From Plasmopara viticola (Eukaryota > Oomycota > Peronosporomycetes > Peronosporales > Peronosporaceae), in assembly GCA_001695595.3 (NCBI GenBank), contig MBPM02000050.1:62001-126000 (forward strand): DNA of 64,000 nucleotides, in the 5' to 3' direction. The notes beneath the pieces are model-generated. The model made no database searches. It saw only the letters and a list, made by a program, of their open reading frames with translations, and had not been told where the DNA came from. Made by a program: the position numbers and the translations under genes. Below are positions 23,694 to 33,856 of the stretch, piece after piece (the first letter of the stretch is position 1; the number at the start of each line of letters is the position of its first letter).

Positions 23694-24510
23694 ACTGCTT
23701 GTCATCATGGTCTGCATCGACCGAAATATATCTATCCGAAACCTCCTCCAAATTTGCGTTGGACCAGCTATTCAAAGGGCAAGCAAATCTTTCACAGGAC
23801 GGTGACTCACTTCGGTATTTGATGGCGAGTGAGGTGCAAAGCCAACCGCCTATTGCGCTGGTGACTTTAATCATTGGACCCGCCCACGGGATGATGTACT
23901 GAGAGTTGCCGTGTCTCATCCGATATTTCGAAGACATCACCAACAATAGCATCCCAGGTCGAGTCTTCGTTTCCAGAAATTACCATGCCTTCACTGGGAT
24001 TTCCACAGACACTTTCACTGCAAACTGTGCCACGAGCAGTTTGGCGAGCACTCGCCTGACCCTTTTACTTTTTAGATGGTGTAGGAGCTTAAATGTCGCG
24101 ACAATTTTGTGAAAACGACTTCATCAGCCGCGCATGAGCCCCAAAAGATGTCTTGTCAGACTTGCCGAGCATGCAAAAGGGAGCACAGGGCATACGGTAC
24201 GCTCGCATTTCTGTCGTGGTTGGCGCTCGAGCTTTTCACTCGCCGCCCCAGGCGCAAGTACAGCTTAGCGTGGAGCATTATAGATAAGGACACGGCTGGA
24301 AATAGCTCATGGTTTGCACGAACCACATATCCTCAATAACGTTGTTAGAGTCCCATATACACGTCATTAAAGTGATTGATAACTTTCATCCGTCTACTTG
24401 ATGTGGGAATGTTACATCATTACTGTACAGTAAAATATCGCTGTCCTTGAGGGTGTTTAGGGTACCCTCGTTTTTCAGGGTAGTTGAGCGGAAGTTGAGC
24501 GGACGGCGAG
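23694..24510. repeat. Left terminal inverted repeat of viral element
   Basis: About 0.8 kb that pairs with the right copy at 33020-33856. Bases 23694-23978 (outer) and about 24201-24510 (inner) match the right copy in inverted orientation. For example, 'ggtctgcatcgaccgaaata' here is the reverse complement of sequence near 33826, and 'ttggcgctcgagctttt' near 24220 that of sequence near 33310. The middle, 23979-24200, matches the right copy in direct orientation instead. Confidence 0.8.
23979..24200 (+). repeat. Internal segment of left repeat, flipped relative to the right arm
   Basis: About 220 bp that runs in the same direction as 33345-33568 (shared 'caaactgtgccacgagc' and 'acgacttcatcagccgcgc'), whereas the flanking parts of the arms are inverted. 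It begins with ttaccatgcc and ends with ggcatacggta, which are near reverse complements of each other. An inversion between these short inverted repeats would explain the arrangement. Confidence 0.75.
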
Positions 24511-24656
24511 CGGACAAGATTCAATCATTCTGGGACAAGACAACAAAGAAACATGAGCGTAGCTTTCTTTGGGGACGGAATTCATAATCTTCACCTGCAG
24601 TAGCTTATGCTCCGTGCGAAGCTGTCGCTGCAACAGACGCGATCACACCGGCGTCA

Positions 24657-25402
24657 ATGACTCCTCTGCTCTCCAGCATCGATCGCATTGACGCTGCCCT
24701 GGAAGCTGCGGTGGCGCAGCCTCTACCGCCGACCGGTACATTGCTTGTGTGCCACGCAACGGAAGATGAATGGAACGCGTTTGCTGATAGCGAGGGTCAA
24801 AGTGTTCGACTTAATTATCTTGAATGGTTTGCTGACACTGGTGAGATCCACATCATCGAGTTTGCCGACACTCCACATGAAATGTATGTTGTGGAGCTCA
24901 GCGATCGAATTCGTGAGCGGCAAATCAAGAGATGGCTCGTCGGATATTTGGCTGCCAAAATTCTCAAGGGCGACAATGGTGTCCAGACATGAGTTATGGA
25001 CCACGCCGAACAACACCGGGCTGTGTACTTCCACCAGGCGTTCCAATATTTGACGATTTTCGGACGTATAAAGTTGAAGTTGGCGTCTCTCAGCCGTGGA
25101 GGATGGCACAAGGACAGCTCGACCACAAGGCGATATCAAAATGGGCTGTGATGCCAGGAGTTGAGTTCGTGCTGTGTGTGAAGTTCGATCCCGACTTTGC
25201 AAATCCTGAATACAAGTTGTACGATGCTCGCGTCAATCCGCTCGAGCAGCTGGATCCACTTCCAATTGTCGCTCCAAGTACCGTGATCCAGTTGGACGGA
25301 CGTCGAATCCTTGGAATTTCGCCAGGGATGGCGCTCCTTGTTGAATTTCCTGCAACTTTGTCGGTGGATTTGTACACTCCATTGGTCTGGGCAATGCGTT
25401 AA
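24657..25402 (+). pseudogene. Frameshifted gene, possibly Uma2-like PD-(D/E)XK family
   Basis: Two frames that clearly belong to one gene. Frame one runs from ATG 24657 to a stop at 24992 and contains 'TGTLLVCHATEDEWNAFA' and 'VRLNYLEWFADTGEIHIIEF'. The second frame picks up at about 24975 with 'YGPRRTTPG', then 'YKVEVGVSQPW', 'LDHKAISKWAVMPGVEFVLCV' and 'VIQLDGRRILGISPG', ending at 25402. Restoring one missing base near 24978 would join them; no GT-AG intron fits. The second half has the E-V...W...LD-K-A...PGVE-x-LCV arrangement seen in Uma2-like PD-(D/E)XK nuclease folds, so a nuclease-like origin is possible but unproven. It lies just inside the left repeat, so it may be cargo of the viral element. 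The reading frames are otherwise well kept, suggesting recent damage or a sequencing error. Confidence 0.55.
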
Positions 25403-26079
25403 TCAGACATCCAGCTACTATTTGCGCAGCAACCACCGAGTGTTTTGATTGGTTAAAATAGTTGTGAATTTTAGGGTCCTTACCCCCTACTTTTTATACA
25501 GTATATTTATTTTAATACTCACATACTCATTTGCCACCAAATATTTACTATCGATATAAAGATACTTATGTAAGCTTTTACATCTTTGAGTACTTTGCTA
25601 TAATTCAAACTTTATCTAATATCCATTTCCTACTGATATAAGATTGAGCGAACCTCGTCTCGTTCATTGTGCAAAAATTTTTACGAACATCCTCGACACA
25701 TTTAACATGAAATCAAGTCATTATTCACTCGCTAATGGGATGCATTTATACAAAGTAGAAATTTGTGACATCATAAAAAATATGATCGTTTATTGATACT
25801 TAGCGCGCAAATCCGCAAGCGATGCTATTTTCATCATGCACACTTCGGCCGGAGAAGTCTTTTCGGTGATGCGGTTATAGTCGTTCAAAGTAATTCTTGA
25901 CCCAGGTACTCTTGGCTTTAATATGGGAGCCGATAATGAGTAGAAATCATCTTCGATTTGGATCGGCTGTGGCTCTTGTGCGTCTATATACTGGACATTT
26001 ATTGCATGTCTCTGTGTATATCACAACAAGACTTAAGAAAAATGATTATAAATGCATGTCCATATTGCACTGACTATCA
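25403..26079. other. AT-rich spacer with one viral ORF fragment (minus strand)
   Basis: On the minus strand from about 26023 to 25794 an open stretch of about 75 codons without a start contains 'PILKPRVPGSRITLNDYNRI' and ends with a TAA. It lies directly downstream of the protease relic and may be its tail or the next viral gene, unrecognised. The rest is AT-rich without visible content. Confidence 0.35.
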
Positions 26080-26465
26080 AACATTGTCGGGATGATCTGT
26101 GAAGGGCTTGGAGATATTATCTATTTGTCCGTGCTGTAGATAGTAAAGCCACAGGATGCAATATTGTCCGCAGTGACCAAAACGCGGATGTTGGATCTCA
26201 ACTTCGTGATAGGAGTAATCATTTAGTATCGCACTTGGTCTAGGCAAGCCGAGGGACCGAAGTAAGCTTTATGTTTGTTTGAGGCTGCTGACGAATGAGT
26301 GCCCCCGATCTGAAGAGTTCCCATGTTGAGAACACAATAATCTTTTTTTTATCTAGGTAATGCTTAAATCAATTTGATCTACTTTGACTCCAAGCGAAAA
26401 AGCGATTTACATGAGTTGATCATCTGTAGTTCTAGACAATTTAATAAATCTTTTCCGCTCATGGT
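26080..26465 (-). pseudogene. Adenain-like viral cysteine protease relic
   Basis: Reading down the minus strand from an ATG near 26462 ('MSGKDLLNCLELQMI'), shifting frames give a pattern typical of the virion maturation protease of Polintons, virophages and adenoviruses (Ulp1/C5 clan). A Gly-Thr-His in the GTHW position is followed by 'LGLPRPSAILND'. Then comes 'QHPRFGHCGQYCILWLYYL' at about 26205-26140, where the Cys of HCGQYC is the expected nucleophile. In related viral enzymes this Cys is preceded by a conserved Gln and followed by an aromatic helix. Stops and at least two frameshifts inactivate it. It is divergent from the capsid-like gene, only ~60 bp away. Confidence 0.6.
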
Positions 26466-26520
26466 GCTTTATTTTTTTTATCAATTTAATATAATCATCA
26501 TCTATATAATCGCATAAATA

Positions 26521-28190
26521 ATGTCGTCTGCTCCCAATATTTTCGCCTTTGAATACTCCAACAAACCAGCTCCAGCTGAGACGCTCGTACGCGATAAGAA
26601 ATGGTCATATATTCTTTAGCATCTCACATCGGTCAAGATGCCAGACAGATTTAATTTAATCCCTCAACGATCTCTTTGCAAGCCGCATCCGTAAAGTGGA
26701 AAGAAGCGATTAACGAACTTCCAACCAAGCTTCAATTTCTCAACGGCACCGGTACATCTGTGATTTCGACTGCTGCATGCACAATTGACAAGCTTGTTCC
26801 TGAGTCCGGAGCATGTCAAATCATCGATAACTGTCAAGTAGTGATTAATAGCGTTTGCGTACAAACGACTTAAGTTCATGAAAATGAAAATATAACTTTC
26901 AAGGCTCTAATTGAAACGGACAATTTGTATGTCAAACATAGTCTAACCAGCAACTTTGTCTTAGATAAATTTCGACCACCGATCACGGGCATTGTGCAAG
27001 CGTTGGTAAATTTGGTAGCATCAGAATACATAAATGGAACTGTCGGTGAATACGGGCTATCGAATACTTTCGCAAATGATGGCACATATGAGCGATCCCT
27101 TTTCACTGCAATTGGCCAATCAATCGGCAAACTTGCATTCGATGTGATGGAAGGTAGTGCAAGTCTTCAAGCCGTATCGAAACTCAATAGTATGTGGCTC
27201 CTGCTGGCGCCGTTGCTCCTGATTTGCCATTTTATGTTGCTCACTACTTGACTTGCATCAAATTTGAGGGACTTTTCTGACTATTTTAAAAGCGTCCAAT
27301 GCAAGGATTCCCGTGCCTTCATTTATCGCTTCACATTTTATCTTCGAAGCCTCTTGTGAACAACACAACTGGAGAAACAAACATGTCAAGTATTAGCATT
27401 TTAATGAATTTTTGCAATACTTGTCCTGTTATATGGAATCTCTCCTCCGCTTTAAGAACAAATGTTGGTGCATTCACCGGTCTTAACTTTTCTGGGGTTC
27501 TATATTGACGGTTACAGCCGACGTTAATGGTACTCCCACTGCTGGGGCTGGTATCACTTCTTCGCAATCGCTCTTGTGTCTACTCGCTCCAACCTTTTCT
27601 TCCAATCCAAGCGCCGACCATGCCTTGGCTATAAAAAAGCACTTCCGCTACGACGAGCGTATTAAGAATAAGTTCACAATTGTTTCAGGAGCTTCCTTCA
27701 CTTAAACGGTCAGTAATAGCATTGCTAACCCAAATGCAGCCTGTTATCACCGATCCAACTACAGGTGCTGCTGTATCGGATGAAACCAATCACTTCCGTA
27801 GCCCAATCTCAACTGTGCCTGCCGATTTGCTGCATTGAAAAATTTACAAGTTACCGCAGGAAACATCCCAATTTGGAAGAATCCGGTTAGTTTTAAATAT
27901 GATTTGATCTTGCAAGAGATGTCGGAGTCGGGTGTTGATGGTGCTCTTGGTGATATTAGGTCGGCTGGTTTATCATCTCATCGTCAAGGGGAATCGCTGT
28001 ATCGATTTGTTGCTGTTGATATCGGTCGTCGTCTACAAGTGAAGATGATGCCAGTAAGAGTTTGATTGGGTCTGGTACTTCCAACTGTAACAGCGCTCTC
28101 ACTATTTATTACCAGAAGTTGTTGCAGGCGTTGATACGGCTACAGGCACCGTTTCGCAAAGACCAGTTCAAGGCTGATCGTTTTTCTTTC
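26521..28190 (+). pseudogene. Capsid-like viral structural gene relic
   Basis: Starts with an ATG at 26521 ('MSSAPNIFAFEYSNKP') and is traceable in changing frames for about 1.7 kb. Coding-like blocks include 'KLQFLNGTGTSVISTAACT' (26730-26790), 'LDKFRPPITGIVQALVNLV' (26950-27010), 'FRYDERIKNKFTIVSGASFT' (27645-27705) and 'SESGVDGALGDIRSAGL' then 'LYRFVAVDIGRRL' (27920-28035). Length, position beside the viral protease and the YRF-V-DIGRR end fit a jelly-roll major capsid protein of a Polinton-like virus; this identification is an inference from context. More than five stops or frameshifts separate the blocks, so no product is made. Confidence 0.5.
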
Positions 28191-28257
28191 TAATGTAATT
28201 CGATTTAACCACATTTGGTTATCATCTTTAATATACATCACATAACTAAACCCATTT

Positions 28258-28850
28258 ATGAGTGGCTCCGAAAATCAGACAAAGCAAAAGGCGTGCGACC
28301 GCTATTACAATGCAGTGGCGAAAAGCGACTTCGTCCAAAGAAAGAAGCTGAGGGCGCTTATTTAAAACGAGTCGTTAGATGAGGCAAGTGCTGCCCCACA
28401 TGCAAATTTGTTTCAGCAAGTGACGGCTAAAAACTTTTAAGTATCAGCAAGATCAAATCGCAAAAGTATGCTGAAAGGTCCTAAGGGTTCTCCTAAAACT
28501 ATCAAAGGTAAAGCAAGTGAAACTTCGACATCTCGTAAGAAGAAGCGTACATAAATCCCGCAATCAGCTGATACAGGTGCTAATATGGAAGAGCCCTTTG
28601 CGCTTGAAGATACATCCGAAGATACATCCGAAAATTCTCATACAGAAGTAAATGACATTGAGAACAGGCTTTAAATAATCGAGCATACGTCAAAGAAAAA
28701 AAAGACCTTGAAAGAGGTGGTTGATAATCATTTTTAGACATACCTTAACAAACAAAGCGAGTTCTGAAGAGAGGATTTCAACCGGAGACGCCAGGAAATG
28801 GCAGCATAATTTGCCGACGAAGTGATGAAAGAATCGGCAAAGCTTTTAAA
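28258..28850 (+). pseudogene. Basic lysine-rich viral protein relic
   Basis: From the ATG at 28258 ('MSGSENQTKQKACDRYYNAV') the plus strand reads a highly charged protein. It has repeated Lys/Ser stretches ('KGPKGSPKTIKGKAS', 'SRKKKRT'), an acidic patch ('LEDTSEDTSEN') and a helical Lys/Glu-rich end ('FADEVMKESAKLLKRK'). About six in-frame stops interrupt it, but little frame change is needed. A DNA-condensing or core virion protein is a reasonable guess from composition and location; the family is not recognised. Confidence 0.4.
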
Positions 28851-29209
28851 ACGAAAGTGTATTGATACTTTCTCTAATTAATCTCCCACAGACAAACGAG
28901 CTCCTAAACGCGCTGCAAATCACGATGAGGATAACAGTCGAAACTATTTCAGCAATTCGATGATGATGTGGAAAGCGATGACGAGGAAACGAAAGAAGAA
29001 ATAAAAATGAAAAAAAGTTACGCAAGCTTAGCCTTGGCATAAAAAGTATATACTGACTAATTTCGGCATGGGCTTGGAGGCGCTGAGGAGAAGCGCAAAG
29101 ATTAGGACTATTTTGGTGGCAATGCTCCTGAACCGCTTAGGAAGCATAAAATGAAACATGATGCTATGAATCAATACAAAGCTGAATATGAAGGCTGGCT
29201 TGATGGAAA

Positions 29210-30892
29210 TTTCATCTAAACCAAATGCGCTTAATTGTTTAACACTTAATTCAAGTTTATCAATACGACTAATTAATTGCTTAAAAACAGCAACATTTAG
29301 CACAGCAATAGCGTTATAGCTTATACCTCATTGCAGCTCATTCAAATCGCCTTCTTCTTCAACTTTTATGTTAGCATTTTCATTATATGTCAATGCTTCT
29401 CCACACACTTTAGCGAGATCTTGAGCAATCAAGCCGATTTTAGTCTCATCATGTTGATTCTTGAAATGATAACTATTTGGCTTCAGAAGCTTGTATCTTT
29501 CAATATCTGAATCAATGCCTTTGATATTCTACTTCAAACGTCAGTCCGAACTTGTATAGACACTGTTGCGAACATAGAAATCGTTATTAAAGAAAGCAAT
29601 GCTTATAGTCGCTTTAAGTAGCTCATGTGCTGTTAAAGACATTGTAGATGAATGTATTTGTCGCAATATTCGTGATAGTATAGTTTGCTACACCTGATAC
29701 ATCAAGTGGAGCTACTGAAGTTATTGTCCCGACACCAAGACGCCCAGTTGTATATACTTCATATTCGTTGTGTTATAGATTCCAAATTTAAGGTTTGTAT
29801 AGCCGACATTACCAATCCATGTATCACCACCATCAGCATTTGTAATCTGGATTTGAAATTTATTCACGAAGTTAGGATTTGTAATCCACAGAGCTTTGTT
29901 ATAGCTACCACCAACGAAGTTGGTATCAGCACAAATAAAAAAAATTTGCGTTTGGTGTATAATTTAAGCTATTTGTTAAAGCGTTTGCTGTGATCATGAG
30001 CGCTTGTCTAAATATTGCACTTTAACCACTTCAAAAGCCAACATTAGCCATGATTGCTTTTGTATTCTTCCACTTTGCGCTCGGGTATGAAAACAATTTT
30101 GATTCACACTTGATATTGTTGCGATATTGAGAGTATCTGCCGGATTAAAGAAAGACATATTCGAATATGTAAGTACGTTCTGACTGGCAGCATATATGCG
30201 CAATCCTGAATCACTGCCCCCGACACCATCAAAAGCATCGATTGCGAAATCGGGGCAATTGGTAATTGATCTAGTTTGTAAAGTATCACTAATCGTAGTT
30301 CTAGCAACATCCAATTTCTAAGTATCGTTGCTATTTCCAATCGATGCATTACCACCTGAATTGATGATAGGTTTCAAAGAGATGTTGGTCATCTATCCAA
30401 ACCGATCATTCGTCACAGTCCCAATCCACATCAACATTTATTGGCTCTCCTAACGTAATTGACCACGACTGATATGTTTGATCATTAGCAGTGTTATTCA
30501 AAGCAGAAGCATAAAATAAAGGGGCATTACAAATGATAGAAGCTGATAGTATACCAGTATTCACCAATTGTACATTAGCAGTTGTTTCATAGTAAATCGT
30601 TGATGGAAGCGGTGTGATTGCCGGGATAAATACAGTTTTATACAACGACAATACTTTATCAGGTTGAGTAGTACCCAGTGTTATACTTAATGAATAATAT
30701 ATTAGTAAGTGATCCACCGAGAGACAATGAGCCAATGTCGAGATTGGCAATCACGTTTAAAGCAGATAGCATTCTCACGCCGTCAAGCCTCAAGTATCTT
30801 TGATCGCCTGTAGTTAAAGTAAAGTAGCCATTTGATGCGTGAAACTAAGACTTGTTGTATAAAGGAGAATTATTGAGTGGAAGGAGAGACAT
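29210..30892 (-). pseudogene. Fibre-like protein relic with C-terminal S74 intramolecular chaperone
   Basis: The start codon is probably the ATG at 30892 ('MSLLPLNNSPLYNKS'), only 21 bp from the divergent ATPase start. The N-terminal part has 'GDQRYLRLDGVRMLSALNV' then 'LDIGSLSLGGSLTN', repeats typical of trimeric fibre shafts. The middle is Asn/Ser/Thr-rich ('GLRIYAASQNVLTYSNMSFF'). The C-terminus near 29600-29230 has 'NDFYVRNSVYTSSD', 'DIERYKLLKPNSYHF' and 'TKIGLIAQDLAKVCG', followed by a helix ('VFKQLISRIDKLELSVKQL'). This is the layout of the peptidase S74 'chaperone of endosialidase', which trimerises and cleaves itself off phage and virus fibres. Several stops and frameshifts are present. 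It would have been the host-attachment fibre of the virus. Confidence 0.65.
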
Positions 30893-30913
30893 TTTTGATC
30901 ACTATACTATAAG

Positions 30914-31475
30914 ATGCAAAATTTCTACGAATCCATACCAAAGTTCTAGCTGAAGAAGTTCCCGAAAAACGATGACTATGTGTTGCCATTTCGCATGTGT
31001 GTGTCCTCTTCTAGTGAATCAGGGAAATCAAATACTGTTCTCTTTCCCATTGCCCTTCTAAGCAAACGCTTTACCAGGATCGTCGTATGCACAAAAACTA
31101 ATGAGACTTTTTACGATCGTCTGAAAGGTACTATCGACTACGTTGAAGATATTGAAGGAGGCCAAATTTGTGCAATGAGTGAATACGACCCTGAGACAAG
31201 CAAATTGATTATCTTTGATAATTAAGCCACAGAACCAAAACGTACGCAGGCTCGGATAGCACAGTACTCACTTGAAGACGAAAGCAAGGCTGGTCGTTGT
31301 TTGCATTTTGCAGGGTTACTTTGGAATCCTTAAAACGATTCGAACTAACGCTCAGTACGTGATACTTGGGAAGAATCTTACTGAACGAGAGCTTGGTATC
31401 ATTTGTCGCGACTTCATCACTGATATCCTGATCAAAACATTCATTAGTTTCTACAAACGAACGACAGCAGTTTGA
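30914..31475 (+). pseudogene. FtsK/HerA (A32-like) genome-packaging ATPase relic
   Basis: Begins at ATG 30914 ('MQNFYESIPKF'), with an in-frame TAG at 30947. It then reads 'VLPFRMCVSSSSESGKSNT', a Walker A P-loop at about 31000-31035, and 'RIVVCTKTNETFYDRL'. Walker B follows as 'TSKLIIFDN' ending at a TAA at 31223. After a frame change near 31230-31280 it continues with 'VVVCILQGYFGILKTIRTNA', which has the sensor-like glutamine (LQGYF), and 'YVILGKNLTERELGIICRDF'. This matches the A32-type packaging ATPases of Polintons, Polinton-like viruses, virophages and NCLDVs. The length of about 190 codons is close to the family's usual 200-250. Two stops and one frameshift inactivate it. Confidence 0.75.
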
Positions 31476-31489
31476 GCACGATGATGATG

Positions 31490-32320
31490 GATATCATCAA
31501 TTGGAAGATCAACAATAAAGTAGTATGTATGCGATCTATAACTTGCTTGTCACTACTACTTTTTTTGGTCTATCAACAGACAACCACGCGCGTTGTTGCC
31601 ATTAGCGGGATCATATTTGTCGATTCCGAATTATACCCTGCATCGGGCATTAGGCCATCCCCTGACCTTGTGAAGTTGTGATTGGACCGCCATACATTCA
31701 CTCCAGCAGATGTAAATGTGTGCAACACCTGATTGTTGTTTGCAATTGAATTGTAAAACTTTGAACAATAGCAACCACAGCGTCTGTTGGATCTATTTGT
31801 GGACCTAAATTGCATGAACACCCGTCGTCTGCGCGGCCGGATACGTTACTGGACTGAAAACAACGATAGAAACGAATGCTGGATCGAATGCCTGTAGATG
31901 AGGTGTATTAGCCTTGACTAGCATTATTGGAAAGCCACTCGCAGCAGTGAAGCCTGTGCTATCCTTAACCGGCGCCATTGTGAATTGCAAGCGTAACTCG
32001 ACGGGTTCTCCGCGCATGAGATGAAAGAGGAATTTGCTTCAGTCGTATCGTTGTCAAATAGAAATTGTTCTGGCTCGACCAGTATTGAAGGTAGTTGTTT
32101 ATGTCGCTTACCAAATGTGTGCCATCAGGGATCGTAACTGTGTATGTTGCTGTCGTCGAAGCTGTTGGCCATTTGATCCTAAAGCTGTTTTTCTTACGCT
32201 AAGCAGTGATTGCTCGCCACGAGTAGTAAACGGGTATTGATCCGAGGTCAATTTCATACTGGCTAAAATCGATTGGCTGCGAGATTCGAAATCGGAACGG
32301 GTGGGGTGAGTAGCCACCTA
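31490..32320 (-). pseudogene. Second viral structural gene relic (minor capsid candidate)
   Basis: On the minus strand from about 32317 down, three successive blocks read as coding: 'ESRSQSILASMKLTSDQYPF' (about 32280-32220), 'GEPVELRLQFTMAPVKDSTG' with 'FDPAFVSIVVFSPVTYPAA' (32010-31815), and a third at 31820-31575 ending 'SGDGLMPDAGYNSESTNMI'. The composition, rich in beta-prone residues, and the place beside the ATPase suggest a penton or minor capsid protein. That is inference; no diagnostic motif is visible. Stops and frameshifts separate the blocks. Confidence 0.4.
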
Positions 32321-33019
32321 GTTATTAAGGTTTTAAAAATTGGAAAACTTAATTTACCTGCTTGTGTATGCTAACAGAAAGAAAGAAAGAAAATCGCCGT
32401 CAAGTAATGCCTCAAGCAATGGCGATAGATGATTCAGGCGAAGTAGATTGCTCAAATCTGTAGCTCCATCTAAAAATGACTATAGTTCGAAAACTATTGA
32501 AACGCTGACTAACAAACTGAGTCAGATCAGCGTCAGTCATCCCGCCAAGGAGCAAAACAGATGAAGAAGCCTCGATTGGTTGTTACTTCAAAGTTGCTCA
32601 ACTTTAAACGTGAGTCTGAAAGGTCTTCATCATATGGTCTTTACCACAGATATCGCTTACTTGACCAATCTGTTGTGAATTCGAAGTAGTCAATTCTGTG
32701 TCACGCGTAATATCTTGCTCGTCAATCACGATCATTGTGATCAAGAGGCGGATATACCTTCAGTGGCATTCGGTCCTTATGTTAAGCATAACGAACTTTC
32801 CCGAAATCACTCTTTTCACCATAATTGAGTATCACTCAATACTTTTCATTTTTTTCCTTGAGAGCATCCATGACTTAATGTAAACCATCGTATATAAGCT
32901 ACAAAGCTGCAGCTTTATCAAACTATTAAAATGCTTGTAGTATGATGTCGGGATAACACCTTTTCGTACAATTTATCCAGGGTTGACTTCTTTTCGGTCT
33001 TTATTAACGTTGAGTCATC
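32321..33019. other. Inner right part of viral element, unrecognised
   Basis: A short plus-strand coding-like patch at about 32400-32600 has many stops. An AT-rich frame at 32698-32883 shows no family resemblance. Nothing further is supported before the right repeat. Confidence 0.35.
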
Positions 33020-33856
33020 ACCATCATTTAACATCTGCTCAACCATCCCATATGAGACCAATGAGGGAACCCTTAAACACCCTCAAAGACAGCGATGATG
33101 TACTATACAGAAACGATGTGACATTCTCTTTACTATAACTTGGGTGACATCAAGTTGACGGATTAGAGTAATAAATCACTTAAATGACGTGTATATGTAA
33201 CTCCCGGCAAGATAACAAAAGGGTCATTTAGCAAAGGTGAGGCCAGCAACCAAAATGATTGCTTCGATTTCTATAATGCTCCACACCAAGCTGCTCTTGC
33301 GGTGAGTAAAAAGCTCGAGCGCCAATTCCGACGGAAAATGCAACTTACCATATGCTTTCCCTCGGTGTTCCACAGACATTTTAACTGCAAACTGTGCCAC
33401 GAGCGGTTCGGCGAGCATTCACCTGACCCTTCTACTCCTTAGATGGAAGAGGAGCTTATATGTAGCGACAATGTTGTCGAAACGACTTCATCAGCCGCGC
33501 GCGAGCCCACAATGATGCCTTGCCAGACTTATCGAGCATACAAAAGGGAGCACGGGCAGCCATGGTACTTTCTAGAAACGAAGACTCGACCAAGGATGCT
33601 ATTGTTGGTGATGGCTCCGATGGTGAAATTTCGGATGAGACACGGCAATTCGCAGTACACCCCGTGAATGGGTCCAATGATCGAACTATCAACTCAGTAA
33701 GCGGTTGGCTTTGCACCTCACCCGCCATCAAATACCGAGGTGCGTCACCTACCTGTGAAAGATTGACTCACCCTCTGAATAGCTAGTCCAACGCAAAAGT
33801 GAAGGAGGTTCCAGATAGATATATTTCGGTCGATGCAGACCAAGATGACAAGCAGT
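33020..33856. repeat. Right terminal inverted repeat of viral element
   Basis: Partner of 23694-24510. Outer part 33570-33856 and inner part about 33020-33344 are inverted relative to the left copy. Middle part 33345-33568 is direct. Homology fades at about 33856 (caagatgacaagcagt) and inward near 33020. The arms have diverged by many substitutions and small indels, so the insertion is old. Confidence 0.8.
33345..33568 (+). repeat. Internal segment of right repeat, same direction as left copy
   Basis: Counterpart of 23979-24200. It starts ttaccatatgc and ends gcagccatggta, again short inverted repeats at its borders. See the finding on the flipped segment. Confidence 0.75.

Larger units (their letters stand above)
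23694..33856. mobile_element. Decayed Polinton-like virus / Maverick-type element
   Basis: A roughly 10.2-kb element bounded by long inverted repeats, with relics of several virus morphogenesis genes between them. These are an adenain-like cysteine protease (minus, 26080-26465), a capsid-like gene (plus, 26521-28190), a basic lysine-rich gene (plus, 28258-28850), a fibre with an S74 chaperone (minus, 29210-30892), a packaging ATPase (plus, 30914-31475) and another structural-like gene (minus, 31490-32320). Protease, packaging ATPase and capsid together are the hallmark set of Polintons, Polinton-like viruses and virophages. I saw no protein-primed DNA polymerase, helicase or integrase, so the element is partial or those genes are beyond recognition. 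Every gene has stops or frameshifts, so it is not active. Exact ends and target-site duplications are uncertain by tens of bases. Confidence 0.75.

Noticed and set aside
24950..25010. Intron between the two frames at 24657-25402
   Set aside because: No GT-AG pair keeps the aligned sequence on both sides; a single-base deletion fits better.
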